A stretch of DNA of 64,000 nt from Prorocentrum cordatum (GCA_963575745.1 CAUYUJ010019615.1:534513-598512); one strand, 5' to 3'. Numbered from the stretch's first letter, positions 18,908 to 29,999 are shown. Translations and numbers: made by a program. The notes: generated by a model from the sequence alone, not told the origin.

Positions 18908-19030
18908 GGGGGATCTTGACCCCTTCCCCAGGGCCGGCCCTGGATCCGGAGTTTTTGCTTGACGGTCCCAAGGCCGGGAAAGGACCCCCAGAGGCCGAAG
19001 ACGTCAAACGTTGTCGTCGAGATTTTGCGG
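18908..19030 (-). repeat. Member of the GTCAAACAACG dispersed family
   Basis: Reverse copy: CTTGACCCCTTCCCCAGGGC, then GACGGTCCCAAGGCCGGGAA and CCCCCAGAGGCCGAA. It lies only about 190 bp from the forward copy at 18550, so the pair is inverted. Confidence 0.7.
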
Positions 19031-20066
19031 CGCCCAGATCTGAGGGTCGCCTAAACAATCCCCACGGGACCAGAATCGCAGGCTCAAGCCGCAGAGCAGC
19101 ATATTGCCTTGAATTTGGTTCAGCTCGGGCGGAGCACTGACAAGGATGCATCAGTTCCAGAGCGTGTTGGAAAGCTCTGAGAAGGCCGCGGCACCCGATA
19201 CATCCTCCGGAGCCGCCGGGCCTCAGAGATTCTCGACTTGTCCTCATCCGAATTCATCCTCGTCCTGGCCTCGTGCTAGAGGAGCAGATTGCCTTGAGTC
19301 TGGTTCAGCGGTCAGCGCTTGACATCGAGATCCAGGGGGTGCTGCCGCGCGCACGGCTCCCGCACGCACAGGGAGGTCTGAGCTGCGGTGAAAGAGAGAG
19401 AGGGAGAGACAGAGAGAGTGAGTTCGGTCCGAAAACCAGCATGAGATGCAGCCTTTCCGTTGGTTTGCGTTTACGGCCTCTGGAGGCCGCTTCCCGGTTC
19501 CAGGATCGTCAAGCAACGGTTCAGGATGAAGGGCCAGCCTTGGGGACCTTGTCGAGATCCGTTGGGAATTGTGTCATGAGCAGGGAGTTTTTGTTGTGTG
19601 TCTGTGCGTGTGTGCGGGGGCATTTTCTTTGGGTGGGGGGCAGAGGGTGAGATCTGAAATGCCGTTTCGATTGATTTTCGAGGCTTGAGTCTGCAAAAGG
19701 TGAATCACAAGACGGATTGATTGTCGAGGTGCAAAAGCCCACATGGATTTCACCCTGAGCCCTCCACCCTAAGAAAATGCTCAGGGGGGGTCCCCGAGGA
19801 GGGTATCGCTCGGCTTTGCCGAACGCCCCGGCGGTTTCTCGTTGCCCAGGTCCGAGTCTACCCCTGCTGTTGTGTGTGGGCTTGCGGTGCCACTGGCTTG
19901 CCTTCGCTGCGCGTGGGACTGGCTTTGACACCAGCTCCGATTCCACTTCCAGGGCCCCGAAGTGACCCGCCTGTGAGATGCTCCGTCGCAGTTGCTCGCA
20001 CAGCGTTGTGATGTTTTCCAAGGCCTGGGCCTGCGACGACGTCCTTCTGTGTGCTCTCTCTCGAAG

Positions 20067-20127
20067 CAGGCGACGCAGAAGCAGGAGACCGAGTTCGTCC
20101 ACACCATCGAGGAGTCCTTGCAGCAAG
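20067..20127 (+). CDS. Possible 61-nt internal exon
   Basis: A pyrimidine-rich stretch (TGTGTGCTCTCTCTCGAAG) precedes CAGGCG. The frame encodes QATQKQETEFVHTIEESLQQ, and the next bases are G then GTGAGC, a good GT donor. The encoded peptide is helix-like and acidic, unlike the low-complexity frames nearby. I cannot join it to other exons or name the protein. The opposite strand also has a protein-like frame here (about 19810-20126), so the strand is not certain. Confidence 0.35.
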
Positions 20128-22579
20128 GTGAGCTGGCGCGGAGCTTAGAACACAATGGTTCCGACGTGCGAGCTACGCGATTACGAATCTCTGCGTTGTC
20201 CCGCTGGAGGTTTGCCTGTATGCCTCGTTCGTATTCTCGAGGCTCCTTCATAGCCCAACCTGCAAAACCAGGCGGGATTTCTCTGAGGGTGATCCCCATC
20301 CCGCCGTGTGTTGCTTAGGGATTCAATGCGAAGATGAACAGAGGCACTGACCCAGGCAAACATGTACAGCAATTCGTGATTTCATTGGAGGCGGTGGACA
20401 GAGGAGGACATTGCATCTGATATTGCCTTCAGTCACGATTCGGGGAGCGCGCCAGTATCATATTTCCACATGTCCCTACTCAACCTGATCTGAGTTCTGA
20501 CCTCAATCGCCTCGTCAGCTGCGAAAGCATTGGCTTCCCAGCCCACGTTTCCCGATGACTCGTGCACGGCTGGCTCCTCTTTCGCGCAATGCGCTAGGCT
20601 CCAACACATGCAAGTGAAATTTGAGGGCGCCCACGATTATTCTTGCGCGTGTACCGCATGTACGCGCAGGACTTCACACGTGTACAATACACGAGTTGTA
20701 GTCTACGTGCACTTATGCATGTACATATGTGCAATGCACATGCACACAGTGCACCACAAAACGTCCGTCTTCTAAGAACCGAGAGTATTGGCATGTTGCC
20801 CTCGGCGAGCGCTGGCGGACTGTCCGCGAGAGCTGGCGGAAGCGAAACGAGGGCGGGCCCGTCTGCGGCGGATGCTGGGCGGGAGTGCGATGCAGCTCCC
20901 CCATGAGAGACCAACTCGGGCGCACCGAGGGCGTTGGGCCCTCCCCCTCCCGACAAAGCATTCGCAGACGCGCACGCACGCACACACTCGTACGCGCACA
21001 CTCTTTCTGTTTGTCGCGGACCCGGCGAGTGCGCAGGTCGGCCGAGCGGCAAGGCACACTTCTACACACATGCGCCCGCATTTCTCGCGTCAGCGGCCCA
21101 GTCAATGGCCCTGGCCAGCGCGTGCCAATTCTTAGGGGCACGACAGGCCAGGCCAGGCTGATGTGAGTTCCGCTGGCCGCAGGAGGACAGGACGCGATCC
21201 GAACTCCACGCATTCTCGCGGGAGCGCGCCGTCGCGGATGGAGGGAACATACAGTGGAAACCCATGCCAAGAAACACCTTGGTTGTCTCCGGGGTGCCCG
21301 TGGTTTCTTGAGTTGCGGTGGTTTTTCTCTGGAAAGCGTGACGTTCCCACACCAAGAATCAATGGACGTCATAGGGTCTCAGGGTTGGGTTTCCTGTGGA
21401 AGGTTTTTTTGTGGTCGAGCCCCTACTGTGCCTGCCCACGCATACCCTTTCCCCAGCGCGCGGAGTGAGCTGGGGTTGCGCCAGTCGGGCAGTGCCCAGG
21501 GGGGTCACCATGAGGGGGGTCACCACCTCCTCCTGGAAGTCGAGGATCCTTGAGGTCTTGGACGTTTTTGGGCGTCTTTTGGAGTCCTGTGTGGGCTGGT
21601 GGATCCATGCGATGGTCCGTTTCCTCGTGGAGGTGGCGAGCCCATAAGTGGTGGCCCCCTTTGTCGCTGCCTGCGCTGGGGTCACCGCCAAGGGTGTGGT
21701 GAGGGAGCTCCAGCGCCGACCCGTGCGGACCTCCGACGGTGAATGCTGACATGTTTTTTTTTGTGGCTGGTGGTGGCGAACTCCTCCACGTTCTGAGCGA
21801 GCCCTCGGTCCTTTCCCGTCTCCGCGGCCGTCCCTACCGAGGGCTGCCGCGCCTTACCCGAGTGGCTATGAAGCTGCCCCCCCTTTGGATGCGCGCGGGT
21901 GAGCATGGGCCCTGACCGACAATTGTACAAAAGCAGAGCATGAAGCGCCACCATCAGGGGCACTCATTCTGATGGGCGGGCCCCCCTCAGCCCCCCCTCT
22001 CTGACACGTTCTGGCCGGGCCCTCGTCCTCTCCTGTATCCGCGGCCGTCCCATGGCGAGGGGGCTCCCGCTCGGGACATCCTCGCGACTCGCTCAAAAAC
22101 GAGGCTCCCGCCTGAGGCTTCTTCAGAATTCGGGCGTGAAGGGTGAGGAGGAGGAGGCGGAGGAGGAGGAGGAGGAGGAGGACGCCTCTCAATCGCCGCA
22201 CCGCCGCGAGCGTCGCACGGCGGACCTCGTTCGCTCCCCCCGCACCTCTGTGCACAGGGCGCGCCCTTCTCGGGCTCGGCTGCCGCTCCGACCGCCGTGC
22301 GATCTCGTTCGGGGAGCCGCTGGTACCCAAAGCAGCCCCTTCCCGAGCAGCTCGCTGGTGAAGGGGAAAACACAGACAGGAGTAATCGTCGACTCCCAGA
22401 AAATGTGGTGAATCTTGGGATTTGTGTCTGCTTATTTGTGTGTCCCTTGGCCCCTTTTTTAAGGATCCTGTAAAACTGTCCGGGCGCCCCGGTGAGGGCC
22501 CACGACACCGGTGGCCCATCGTGACCCCCCACAGTGGCCCCCCATCTTGGCACTGTGCAGTTGGTTCGCGCCTTCTGCC

Positions 22580-22735
22580 GGAAGGGTGTCATTCCCAGGC
22601 GTCTTCTGGCATGATTTGTCCAATCCGTGGCCCCAGAGCTCCCGCCCTCTCTCCCGGGGGTAGACTTGTATGTCGTCCCCGGGTCGTTGTTTGATGTCGC
22701 CGGGGCCCGACAGCGGGCCCCAGAGGCCGAAGTGA
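22580..22735 (-). repeat. Member of the GTCAAACAACG dispersed family
   Basis: Reverse copy with CCCCAGAGGCCGAA, GGGCCCGACAGCGGGCCC, GTCGTTGTTTGATGTC and an upstream CCGTGG block. A second, weaker reverse copy lies at 22795-22900. Confidence 0.6.
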
Positions 22736-23261
22736 AGGACAAGAACGCTCTCCCAGACCCCCGACGCCATGATTTTATCATACACCAAACTCCAGAGGTC
22801 TCGGCCACTTCCTCGGGATGGGTTTCTCATCCTGAGTCATTTTGATGGCGGTCCTGAGACCCAGCAAGGGCCCCCACAGATGGAAAAGAACGACACCCCA
22901 TCCCGCATGTTTTGTTCATGACTCGAGGGTGCCTGGGTTTGAAGGAAGAGACATCATCGGAAGTCTGGGTGGGTGTTGTGTGTGATGGGCATTGTTCCCC
23001 CAAACACAGCCTGCTGCCTGGCAGCCTGCCATGCCAGCTTCCCCCCCCCCCCGCCACCACCCCGCTGCTTCTGGCCCTCGCCCCCGGCGCCCCCCCGCCG
23101 CTGCCTGGCCCCGCTCTGAGCGGTCCCGGTGTCCTTTTCCTTCCTGCCCGCGCCGGGCGTCCTCCCTCTCTCCCCCATGCATTGCGGCCTAATTCGCATT
23201 CGTATGCCCTACCAATGCTCTTCCGCCAGCGCAGTCACTCTGCCTAGCCGCCGACGTAAAA

Positions 23262-23340
23262 ATTGTGTATGTGTGTGTGTGTGTGTGTGTCTGTGTGTGT
23301 GTGTGCGTGTGTGTGTGTGTGCGTGTGTGTGTGTGTGTTT
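23262..23340 (+). repeat. (TG)n microsatellite
   Basis: TG repeat with C interruptions, ending in TTTTTCCGCAG, so it also supplies a plausible pyrimidine tract for the exon that follows. Confidence 0.95.
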
Positions 23341-23348
23341 TTCCGCAG

Positions 23349-23456
23349 TGCGCCCTGCTGCCCGCCGAGGCGCAGGCGCTGTGGGACCAATACGCCAGGC
23401 GGGCGGAGGAGCTGCTGATCACCATGCCCCTGGAGAAGGCCTCGGCCCGCCAGGGC
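23349..23456 (+). CDS. Internal exon of an unrecognised protein
   Basis: A TG/T-rich tract ending CCGCAG is followed by a strongly GC-ending coding segment. It encodes CALLPAEAQALWDQYARRAE then ELLITMPLEKASARQG. After CGCCAG comes GGCGTGTCT, where either a GT or a GC donor is possible; dinoflagellates use both. The sharp switch from microsatellite to regular codons and back to a dispersed repeat supports an isolated exon. No neighbouring exon could be joined with confidence and I do not recognise the protein. Confidence 0.55.
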
Positions 23457-23549
23457 GTGTCTCTTGGCCATCCCTGGGTCCATCTCGATCCAGTTGAAAA
23501 TCGGCGTCGATATCGACGTCGGCCGTCTCGATCCGATCCGATGTCGACG

Positions 23550-23690
23550 AGAGTTTTTCCAGTGCTCTGCCTCTGGGGGCCCTCGCAGAGCTTTGGGGCC
23601 TTGAACCAAATGACACCATGGATGAAAAGCTGGTCCCAGGAAGGGGCTCAAGACCTCAGGGCAGCCACGTTTTGACCAAAAATGAAGCGG
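23550..23690 (+). repeat. Member of the GTCAAACAACG dispersed family
   Basis: TTTTTCCAGTGCTCTGCCTC, then TGGGGGCCCTCGCAGAGC and GGATGAAAAGCTGGTCCCAG, then GGAAGGGGCTCAAGACCTCA. Confidence 0.75.
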
Positions 23691-24304
23691 AGGATATGTG
23701 GGTGTGGTGGTGGACCAGGGGGGCTGGAACATGTTTTCGGACGTTTTCGTCGGTTCTTCGTCGTTCACCAGCATCGGGGTACTCTCCAGCAGCGGCGCTT
23801 CGCCGAGAGGCGTCCAGGGGTGCCCAGGTCGTCCCGAACGGCCGCGGGCGACCCGAGTGATGGCCCGGAGGCCACGCGACGAGGATCATTCGGGCCGGGC
23901 GACCGAAAACAGGGAGGCGAGAACGAATCGGGTCGGACGACGAAAGTGTCTGTGATCCCCAGGACGCGTGTTGATCCAATGTGTATGTGTTTACCCCGTT
24001 CGGTCTGTGCCGACCATTGTTGCACCAGCTTCGTCGTATTGAAGGGCGTCGGTTGACCAGCACACGTCGGCGCTAACACACGTTCTGAGGGTCATCGGAA
24101 GTGGCCGAGGCGGGAGGCGACGGTTATACGGTTATATCAGCATGAAGAAGGGCTGTCCTGCAGGGGACGGGCCACGGAGAGGGAGGGGGCAGCAGAAGGG
24201 AGGCGGACGTCGCAGAGGCGACGGTGATTTGTCCCCCACATGCTTAGTGGGGTTCTGGTTTTCTTCCCTGCCGCGTCGCACCCGCGACGCTCACCTCCCT
24301 TCTC

Positions 24305-24368
24305 TCCTCCTCCTCTTCCTCCTCCTCCTCCTCCTCCTCCTCCCCCTCCTCCTCCTCCTCCTCCTCTT
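24305..24368 (+). repeat. (CTC)n tract
   Basis: CTC triplets with CCC interruptions. Confidence 0.9.
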
Positions 24369-24710
24369 ACTTCTGCCCCGCACCCGCGCGCAACGCATGC
24401 ATGACGCGTACATGAGACACACGTATACCTGCAGCCGCACGCACGCACGCACTTGCAGACACACGCACACACGTGCATACACACGTTAACAACGCCAGTG
24501 CATGCCTGGCGTGTTCACTGCATCATGCTCCGACGTCGCATGCGCCACATACTGGGCACCCACGTGAGATACAAGCCCCGATACAGCCGCGCACACATCA
24601 TACACATGACACACATTGGGCACCCGCATAAGACACACTTTCAGATACAGCCCCACACGCGTCATACACATGACACGCACATCGCACAGCACACGCGCGC
24701 AAGATTCGCA

Positions 24711-25340
24711 AGGCGTGGCAGGCGTGGCACTTTCTCGACACCACAGGGGGTGCGCAGGGGGTGGTCCCTCATCGCGGTCTCTATCCGTCCCAGGGTCGCG
24801 GAGCGTGGCAGGCGTGGTACTCTCTCCACACCACAGGGGATGCGCAGGGGGTGGTCCCTCACCTTGGTCTCTATCCGTCCCACGGTCGCGTGGCGTGGCA
24901 GGCGTGGCGTTGTCTCTTCACCACAGGGGGTGCGCAGGGGGTTAGTCCCTCATCGCGGTCTCTATCCGTCCCAGGGTCGCGGAGCGTGGCAGGCGTGGCT
25001 TTCTCTTCACACCACAGGGGGTGCGCAGGGGGTTGGCCCCTCACCGCGGTCTCTATTCGTCCCAGGGTCGCGGGGCGTGGCAGGCGTGGCATTGTCTCCA
25101 CACCACAAGGTGTGCGCAGGGGGTGGTCCCTCACCGCGGTCCCCATCCGTCCAAGGGTCGCGGGGCGTGGCAGGCGTGGCATTGTCTCCACACCACAGGG
25201 TGTGCGCAGGGGGTGGTCCCTCACCTTGGTCTCTATCCGTCCCAGGGTCGCGGGGCGCGGCAGGCGTGGCACATGCTCCACACTACAAAGGGGGGAGATG
25301 GTCCCTCACCGCGGTCTCTATCCGTCCCAGGGTCGCGGAC
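24711..25340 (+). repeat. 90-bp tandem array, seven units
   Basis: Units start with GCGTGGCAGGCGTGG at about 24714, 24804, 24894, 24985, 25076, 25166 and 25256 (spacing 90 or 91). Each contains CACACCACAGGGG, GTGCGCAGGGGGTGGTCCCT and ATCCGTCCCAGGGTCGCGG. Because the period is near 90, both strands stay open over hundreds of bases. The peptides are basic and low in complexity, so I treat this as minisatellite. Confidence 0.92.
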
Positions 25341-25735
25341 CCCACAGCTCGAGAAGCCTAGAAGCCCTGGAAACCCATCTGTTTGCGACAGCTTCCGCGC
25401 CTAGCATCGATCCGTGAGGCTCCCGTGGTCCGAGACAGGGCAACGCATGTCCGGTGTGAAGGCAGGGCAGCACCGCTCGATACATGGCAAAAAAACGAAG
25501 CATTCGAGAAACGGCGATGATCTCAGGGGCGGGCGCCTTCCACTCGCGCGCGCGGGTGCCCGTGCGTGAAGGGGCCCTGGGACACAGAAATAAATACACA
25601 GATGAAAAACATCCCAATGCTTTTCCATACATTCTGGGTTTTTGTCTTTCGCCCCACTGCCCATATTTTCCCATACTTTCTGGGGAATCGACGATTGACT
25701 GTGTCTGTGTGTCTTTCCTCCTCCTGAGTGCGGAG

Positions 25736-25848
25736 GTGCTGCGCGTTCTGAAGGCCTTCGTCCTCGCCGGCTACCGGGGCAGCGGGCTCTTCCTTCACAT
25801 CGGCGGCGAGCTGGCCAAGGAGCGGCCGCGGCAGCTCGGGGCCTCTCG
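25736..25848 (+). CDS. Internal exon, helical-repeat-like protein
   Basis: A pyrimidine-rich stretch (GTGTCTTTCCTCCTCCTGAG then TGCGGAG) precedes GTGCTGCGC. The segment encodes VLRVLKAFVLAGYRGSGLFL, then HIGGELAKERPRQLGAS, and ends TCTCG followed by GTAGGT, a good donor. The pattern of paired amphipathic helices, with a G-Y/F-R turn and E-x3-R-P-x-Q-L, resembles the repeats of large organellar RNA-binding helical proteins abundant in dinoflagellates. That resemblance is inference. GC-ending codons and clean splice boundaries make this the best of the orphan exons. Confidence 0.6.
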
Positions 25849-26443
25849 GTAGGTCTGGTGCTCGGACGGGTCTCAAAAGCCTTCGGGACGAGGGCAACGT
25901 CAGGGGGGATGGGCTCAGGGGCAGCGTTGAGGGGGGTGGGCTCAGGAGGGGGGGGGTCGAAAGTTCTCAGAAGTCTTTTTGGGAAATATCCAGGGCCCGG
26001 GATGCTTCCCAGCCGCTGCGCCTCGTCACGGTTCGGGGGTTGCTAAAAGTGCCCCCGGCCCAAGGTGCCCCCAGCTTTTCGCTCCTTTTTGGGGGGCCCA
26101 TGGGGCTTTCTGGTCCTCGTGAGGGGTGCTCTGGAGGCCGTGGGGGGCCTTGGAAATCCTGGGGCACCTTGGGGCAGTGGCTCTTCCAGCAGCGCCCGAA
26201 CGCCGAACGGTCGCTCCTGGGATGCCGGGAGCGTCCCCGGCAGCCGCCCGAGGTCGGGGCCACCGTCCGAGAGCAGTCGGAGGATGGCCGGGCGAGTCGA
26301 GGCGACGGCGGCCGTCTCGTGTGCTGTTCAGTCGCTCCGGGGCCGCCCTGAGAGGGCTTTCGTCGCCAGCAGGCTTTTGTTTGCATGCAGGGGGGAGGAG
26401 GCCTTTGCAGAGGAGGCAGAGGTACCCCTACCCCTACCCTGAA

Positions 26444-26594
26444 GTCGGGCCTGTCCTCCCACAGGGGGGTTCTGGACGAAAAATAAACCATATTCGAACC
26501 ATGCCCCCCAAATGGGCAAACACAGTCAAAACGTCGTCCCCAGACCATTTGTAACAATTTTTGAATATTCCTCCTGTAGAGGGACAGGCCCGAC
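26444..26594. mobile_element. MITE-like element, family A, copy 2
   Basis: 151 bp, inverse orientation to 12282-12437. It starts GTCGGGCCTGTCC and ends with its perfect complement GGACAGGCCCGAC. Counting the flanking AA and TT, the inverted repeat is 15 bp. Internal matches to copy 1 include the complement of AGGAGGAATATTCAAAAAT and of TTTCGTCC. Confidence 0.8.
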
Positions 26595-26929
26595 TTAACC
26601 CTACCCTTTCCTCGGCTTTTCCCTTTTTGGACCTCCTGGGCGGCCATCGTTGCCACCGCTGGATTCGCCTCGGAACTCTGGTCACAACGCACCCCGGGAG
26701 AGGTCCATAGAATCGGAGGTTGGAGGGTGAGATCGAAGTGGAACGGAGCGCCCCCCACCGGGAAATCGGTTTCGGTTTCGGATTCGTGTCGTGCGTGCGG
26801 GCGAGGCGAAGCTGCGTGGGCGGGCGAGAGGACTGACCCCGCTGTGGCTAGGGCGGGTCAAGAGCCGTTGACCGCCACTCCTCCTTCCACGTTGGGCTGG
26901 CGGTGGCTAGGTTGTCCCGCCGTGGTGTC

Positions 26930-27800
26930 CCGTCGCTGTCCGCTGCTCCCCGCCTTGGGCGGGCGGTGGCCGGGTTGTCCCGCCGTGGTGTCCCCTCGGT
27001 GTCCCGCTGGTGTTCCGTGGCTGTCCAGTCGCTGTTCCGTCCGTGTCCCGTCGCTGTCCCGTCGTTGTCCCGTCGTTGTCCCGTCGGTGTCACGTTGGTC
27101 TCGTCGTTGTCCCGTCGCTCTCCCGTCGGTGTCTCGTCGGCCTCCCGTCGGTGTCCCGTGGTGAGATCGATAGTAAGATCGATAGTGAGGCCGATTGTGA
27201 GATCGATTGTGAGATTGAGCGAGTGAGATCGAAAGTGAGATCGAGGGTACCCCGATGGTGTCCCGTGCTGTCCCGTCGGTGTCCCGTCGGTGTTCCGCGG
27301 GTGTTCCGTCGGTGTCCCTTCGATGTCTTGTCGATGTCCCGTGGTGTCCCGTCGGTGTCCCGTGGCTGTCCCGTCGGTCCGTCGGTGTCCTGCGGTGTCC
27401 CGTGATGAGATCGAGATCGACAGTGAGATCGGTAGTGAGAGCGGTAGTGAGATCGATAGCGAGACCGATCGAGTATCGAGTGAGATCGATAGTGAGATCG
27501 AGCGAGTGAGATCGATAGAAATATCGAAAGTGAGATCGATTGGTGTCCCGATGGTGTACCCATGGTGTCCCGTGGTGTCCCGTCGGTGTCCCGTCGGTGT
27601 TCCACGGGTGTCCTGTCGGTGTCCTTTGGATGTCCTGTCGGAGTCCCGTCGGTGTCCCGTGGTGAGATCGATAGTGAGATCGATAGTAGGATCTTGAGTT
27701 AGATCAAAAATGACATCTATCGAGTGATAGCGATGGTTGGGTCGATCGAGTGCGACCGATAGCGAGGTCGAGAATGAGATCGATAATGAGATCTCGACGC
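26930..27800 (+). repeat. Alternating GTCCCGTCG and GAGATCGATAGT arrays
   Basis: Two unrelated short-unit arrays alternate: GTCCCGTCGGT-type units at about 26930-27165, 27255-27405 and 27545-27660; GAGATCGATAGT-type units at about 27165-27245, 27405-27540 and 27660-27795. Confidence 0.85.
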
Positions 27801-28819
27801 AGCATCGTCACCACGCGTCGTCGCCAACTCGAGGGCGCATCACTAGCATCGTCATCATCACCGCCATCGCTGCTGTCGTCAGTTGGTTCTTTCTCCCCCC
27901 ACCAACCTCCTTATCACTTGAATGGTATTCGTATAGGTAGCGGTATTGGTACCCTTTGGTTTCCTCAGAGGGGGGAGGAATGCGTTTTTTAGACTCCGGT
28001 AAGCTTGCTTACGTGGACGGGGGTGGGTTGGCGAGGCCCGAGAGGACATCTGTACTTTACGCAAGTCGCGGTTCACTTGCATGCCTTTTCGGCCCAGCGC
28101 AGTCTGAGAAGGCGGCGGCGGAGGAGGGAGGCAGAATGCCACGCGAGCGAACTTGCTTATAGGTCTACAGCAAAACGCCTCCGAAAGGGTCCAGATGGAC
28201 CCTGGGAGGGGGTCTGGGAACCGATTCTGGGCGGACTTGGGCCGGGCGGGGGAGGCGCCCCGGTGATCGTTTTCTCATCCATTGCTCTGCCGTTCGGCGC
28301 GGGCCTTTGCACCCCCAACCACGGAGTACAGTCGGCACTGATTGGTAGGTCGATCTTGCCAAATCAAGGGTACCCTTGTGTCCTGTGTCTCGCGACCGAT
28401 GCCTTCTTACACTCCTATGCCGATGTGGCACTCGGAAGGGTCTTGTGTCCTCTCGCGTGTCCTGTCCAATCAAGTCCGACTGTAGATTTTGACTCTTTTT
28501 GTGACCCGCAGGCGGGGTCTCCCCGACGGGACGCGCTGGTGCAAGCAGTCGCACTAAGCAGAGGTCCGGAGCCAGACACCCCCCTCCTTCCGCCCAATGT
28601 CGAGACGCCGAAAAAGAAAACGTTGACCCGATGCCGAGTGCAGTGGTTCAAAACGACGTGCTCCGATTCTGGCGCCCCCCAGAGTCTGGGCCGACGCCCC
28701 CAGATTTTGGATCTGGCGGCTCGGTTCTTGCAGGATTGCGCGAGGTCTGCCGACCGGTTGTGGCAAGTCATCCAGGTGTTTTGAACGCCTGGACGTTGAG
28801 ATTGCGCGTTCGACTGTCT

Positions 28820-29049
28820 TACGGTCAGGAATTTCTGCTTAGCGTGTCGCGCCGCCGGTTCTGGGCCACCATGCTTCGGCGCGACACGCTAGGCACGTCC
28901 TGGTCCCTTAGCCCTTAGCCTCGTCGTCCGGAGCGTTTCCCAGCCTCCCGCCTCGCTGAGCGGAGCTACACGCTACGCATCTGCTTCCAAGGAACAGCGT
29001 GTCGCCAGGGCCACCGCCGTGACACGCTAAGCACAGGTTCCTGACCGTA
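28820..29049. mobile_element. Inverted-repeat element, 230 bp
   Basis: It begins TACGGTCAGGAATTTCTGCT then TAGCGTGTCGCG, and ends with the inverse: GTGACACGCTAAGCA, then CAGGTTCCTGACCGTA. The outer 12 bp are perfect. Inside there are further CGACACGCTAG and AGCGTGTCGCC motifs, so each half is itself a hairpin. Related sequence recurs at 18181-18252. Confidence 0.75.
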
Positions 29050-29833
29050 GCCTCATTTTCGTAGTTTCATTTTCGAGGCGGTTCACTTCCAGGGACTGGG
29101 CACTGGCTGAGATATGAGGCGGAGGGTTTCTGCCTAACCACCTCTTGGGGGGATCGACCTTTGGGGACTCGGCAGGCAGTGTACGTGGGCATATTCGGGA
29201 CCTGGGGGGGGGGAAGTTATGATCCCCCAAGTCGGTGATGATGGAATCCCCACCTCGCATCCTTATCCTCCACAGCCCTGAGAGCCGAGGCCACGAAACA
29301 TGCAGCATCCTGAAACGACTCGATCGGAGCCCTGGACCTCATCTTTCTGCTTCTTTTGCCGAGCCCGATCGATCCGCGAGGGCCCCGGGGCCCCAAACGA
29401 GGCAGACCCGCCCGCTGTGGAAGAAATGCAGCGCCAGGAACTCAGGAAAGCTCATCCCCTCCGCTCTTCTCGGGCGATCGTAAACATGGATCAGGGGGGG
29501 TCCCCTTTCCACGAGAAATCGCGGATTTAGGCCACCGAGCGAGGCGGCACCGGCCGCACTTTGGGGAGAGCACCTCCCCCGATCCATGGATTTGGCGACC
29601 GCGCGCCAGATCCATGGATCGCGGATCCATGTTCGCGCGCCCCTGATCTTCCTCCCCCGGGCGGCGGCGGCCGCCCAGTGGCAAAAACGCCCCACGACGA
29701 GGCGCCGGCCAGCCCCCCTGCCTGCTGGGGATATGCCCCCCTCGCGCGCGCGGTCGGCGCCTTGTGGTGTGGGGGGCGAGAGCGCGCCCATGCCCGGCCG
29801 GAGATCTGGGCGCCTCGGAGAGATTCGACCATA

Positions 29834-29999
29834 CGTAAGAGTGACCTTTCGCCGGAGTGACCTTTGGTGCGGGCTCATCGGGCTGCCCCCGCTCGCCGAG
29901 CGCGATGCGATACAAGCGGCCCGCGCCCTTGGGTTTGGCTCCCTCGCGCCCCCAACAGCTGCGCACCAAAGGTCACTCTTACCCAGGGTCACTCTTACG
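29834..29999. mobile_element. Inverted-repeat element, 166 bp, with 40-bp arms
   Basis: The left arm is CGTAAGAGTGACC, spacer, GAGTGACCTTTGGTGCG. The right arm is its complement, CGCACCAAAGGTCACTC, spacer, GGTCACTCTTACG. About 33 of 40 positions pair. AGAGTGACC or its near copy occurs twice in each arm. A non-autonomous element is likely; target duplication not clear. Confidence 0.75.

Larger units (their letters stand above)
11245..20066. other. Gene-free interval dominated by tandem and dispersed repeats
   Basis: No supported gene. Most of the sequence is assigned to the arrays and elements listed separately. The remaining unique parts (about 15.2-15.6, 17.3-18.1 and 18.7-19.9 kb) contain open frames without recognisable domains or convincing splice boundaries. 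Confidence 0.65.
20128..23348. other. Interval without a supported gene
   Basis: Contains diverged dispersed-family copies (22580-22735 and 22795-22900, reverse), a short GGA tract (22140-22185) and related blocks at 21785-21860 and 22010-22080 that share CCGCGGCCGTCCC and a G-rich sequence. The open frames lack recognisable features. Confidence 0.55.
23457..25735. other. Interval without a supported gene
   Basis: A dispersed-family copy (23550-23690), a CTC tract, CA-rich sequence and the 90-bp array. An exon intron could span it, since exon candidates lie on both sides, but nothing links them. Confidence 0.55.

Noticed and set aside
24711-25340. CRISPR-like direct repeats.
   Set aside because: Units are continuous 90-bp tandem copies without unique spacers, and the genome is eukaryotic.
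24453-25361. Repeat protein of about 300 residues.
   Set aside because: Both strands equally open, basic low-complexity peptide, no start or splice context; better explained as minisatellite.
29044-29065. ACCGTAGCC followed by TCATTTTCG, reminiscent of the spliced leader.
   Set aside because: Only the first nine bases match without a gap. The rest needs an insertion and several changes, and the bases belong to the end of an inverted-repeat element.
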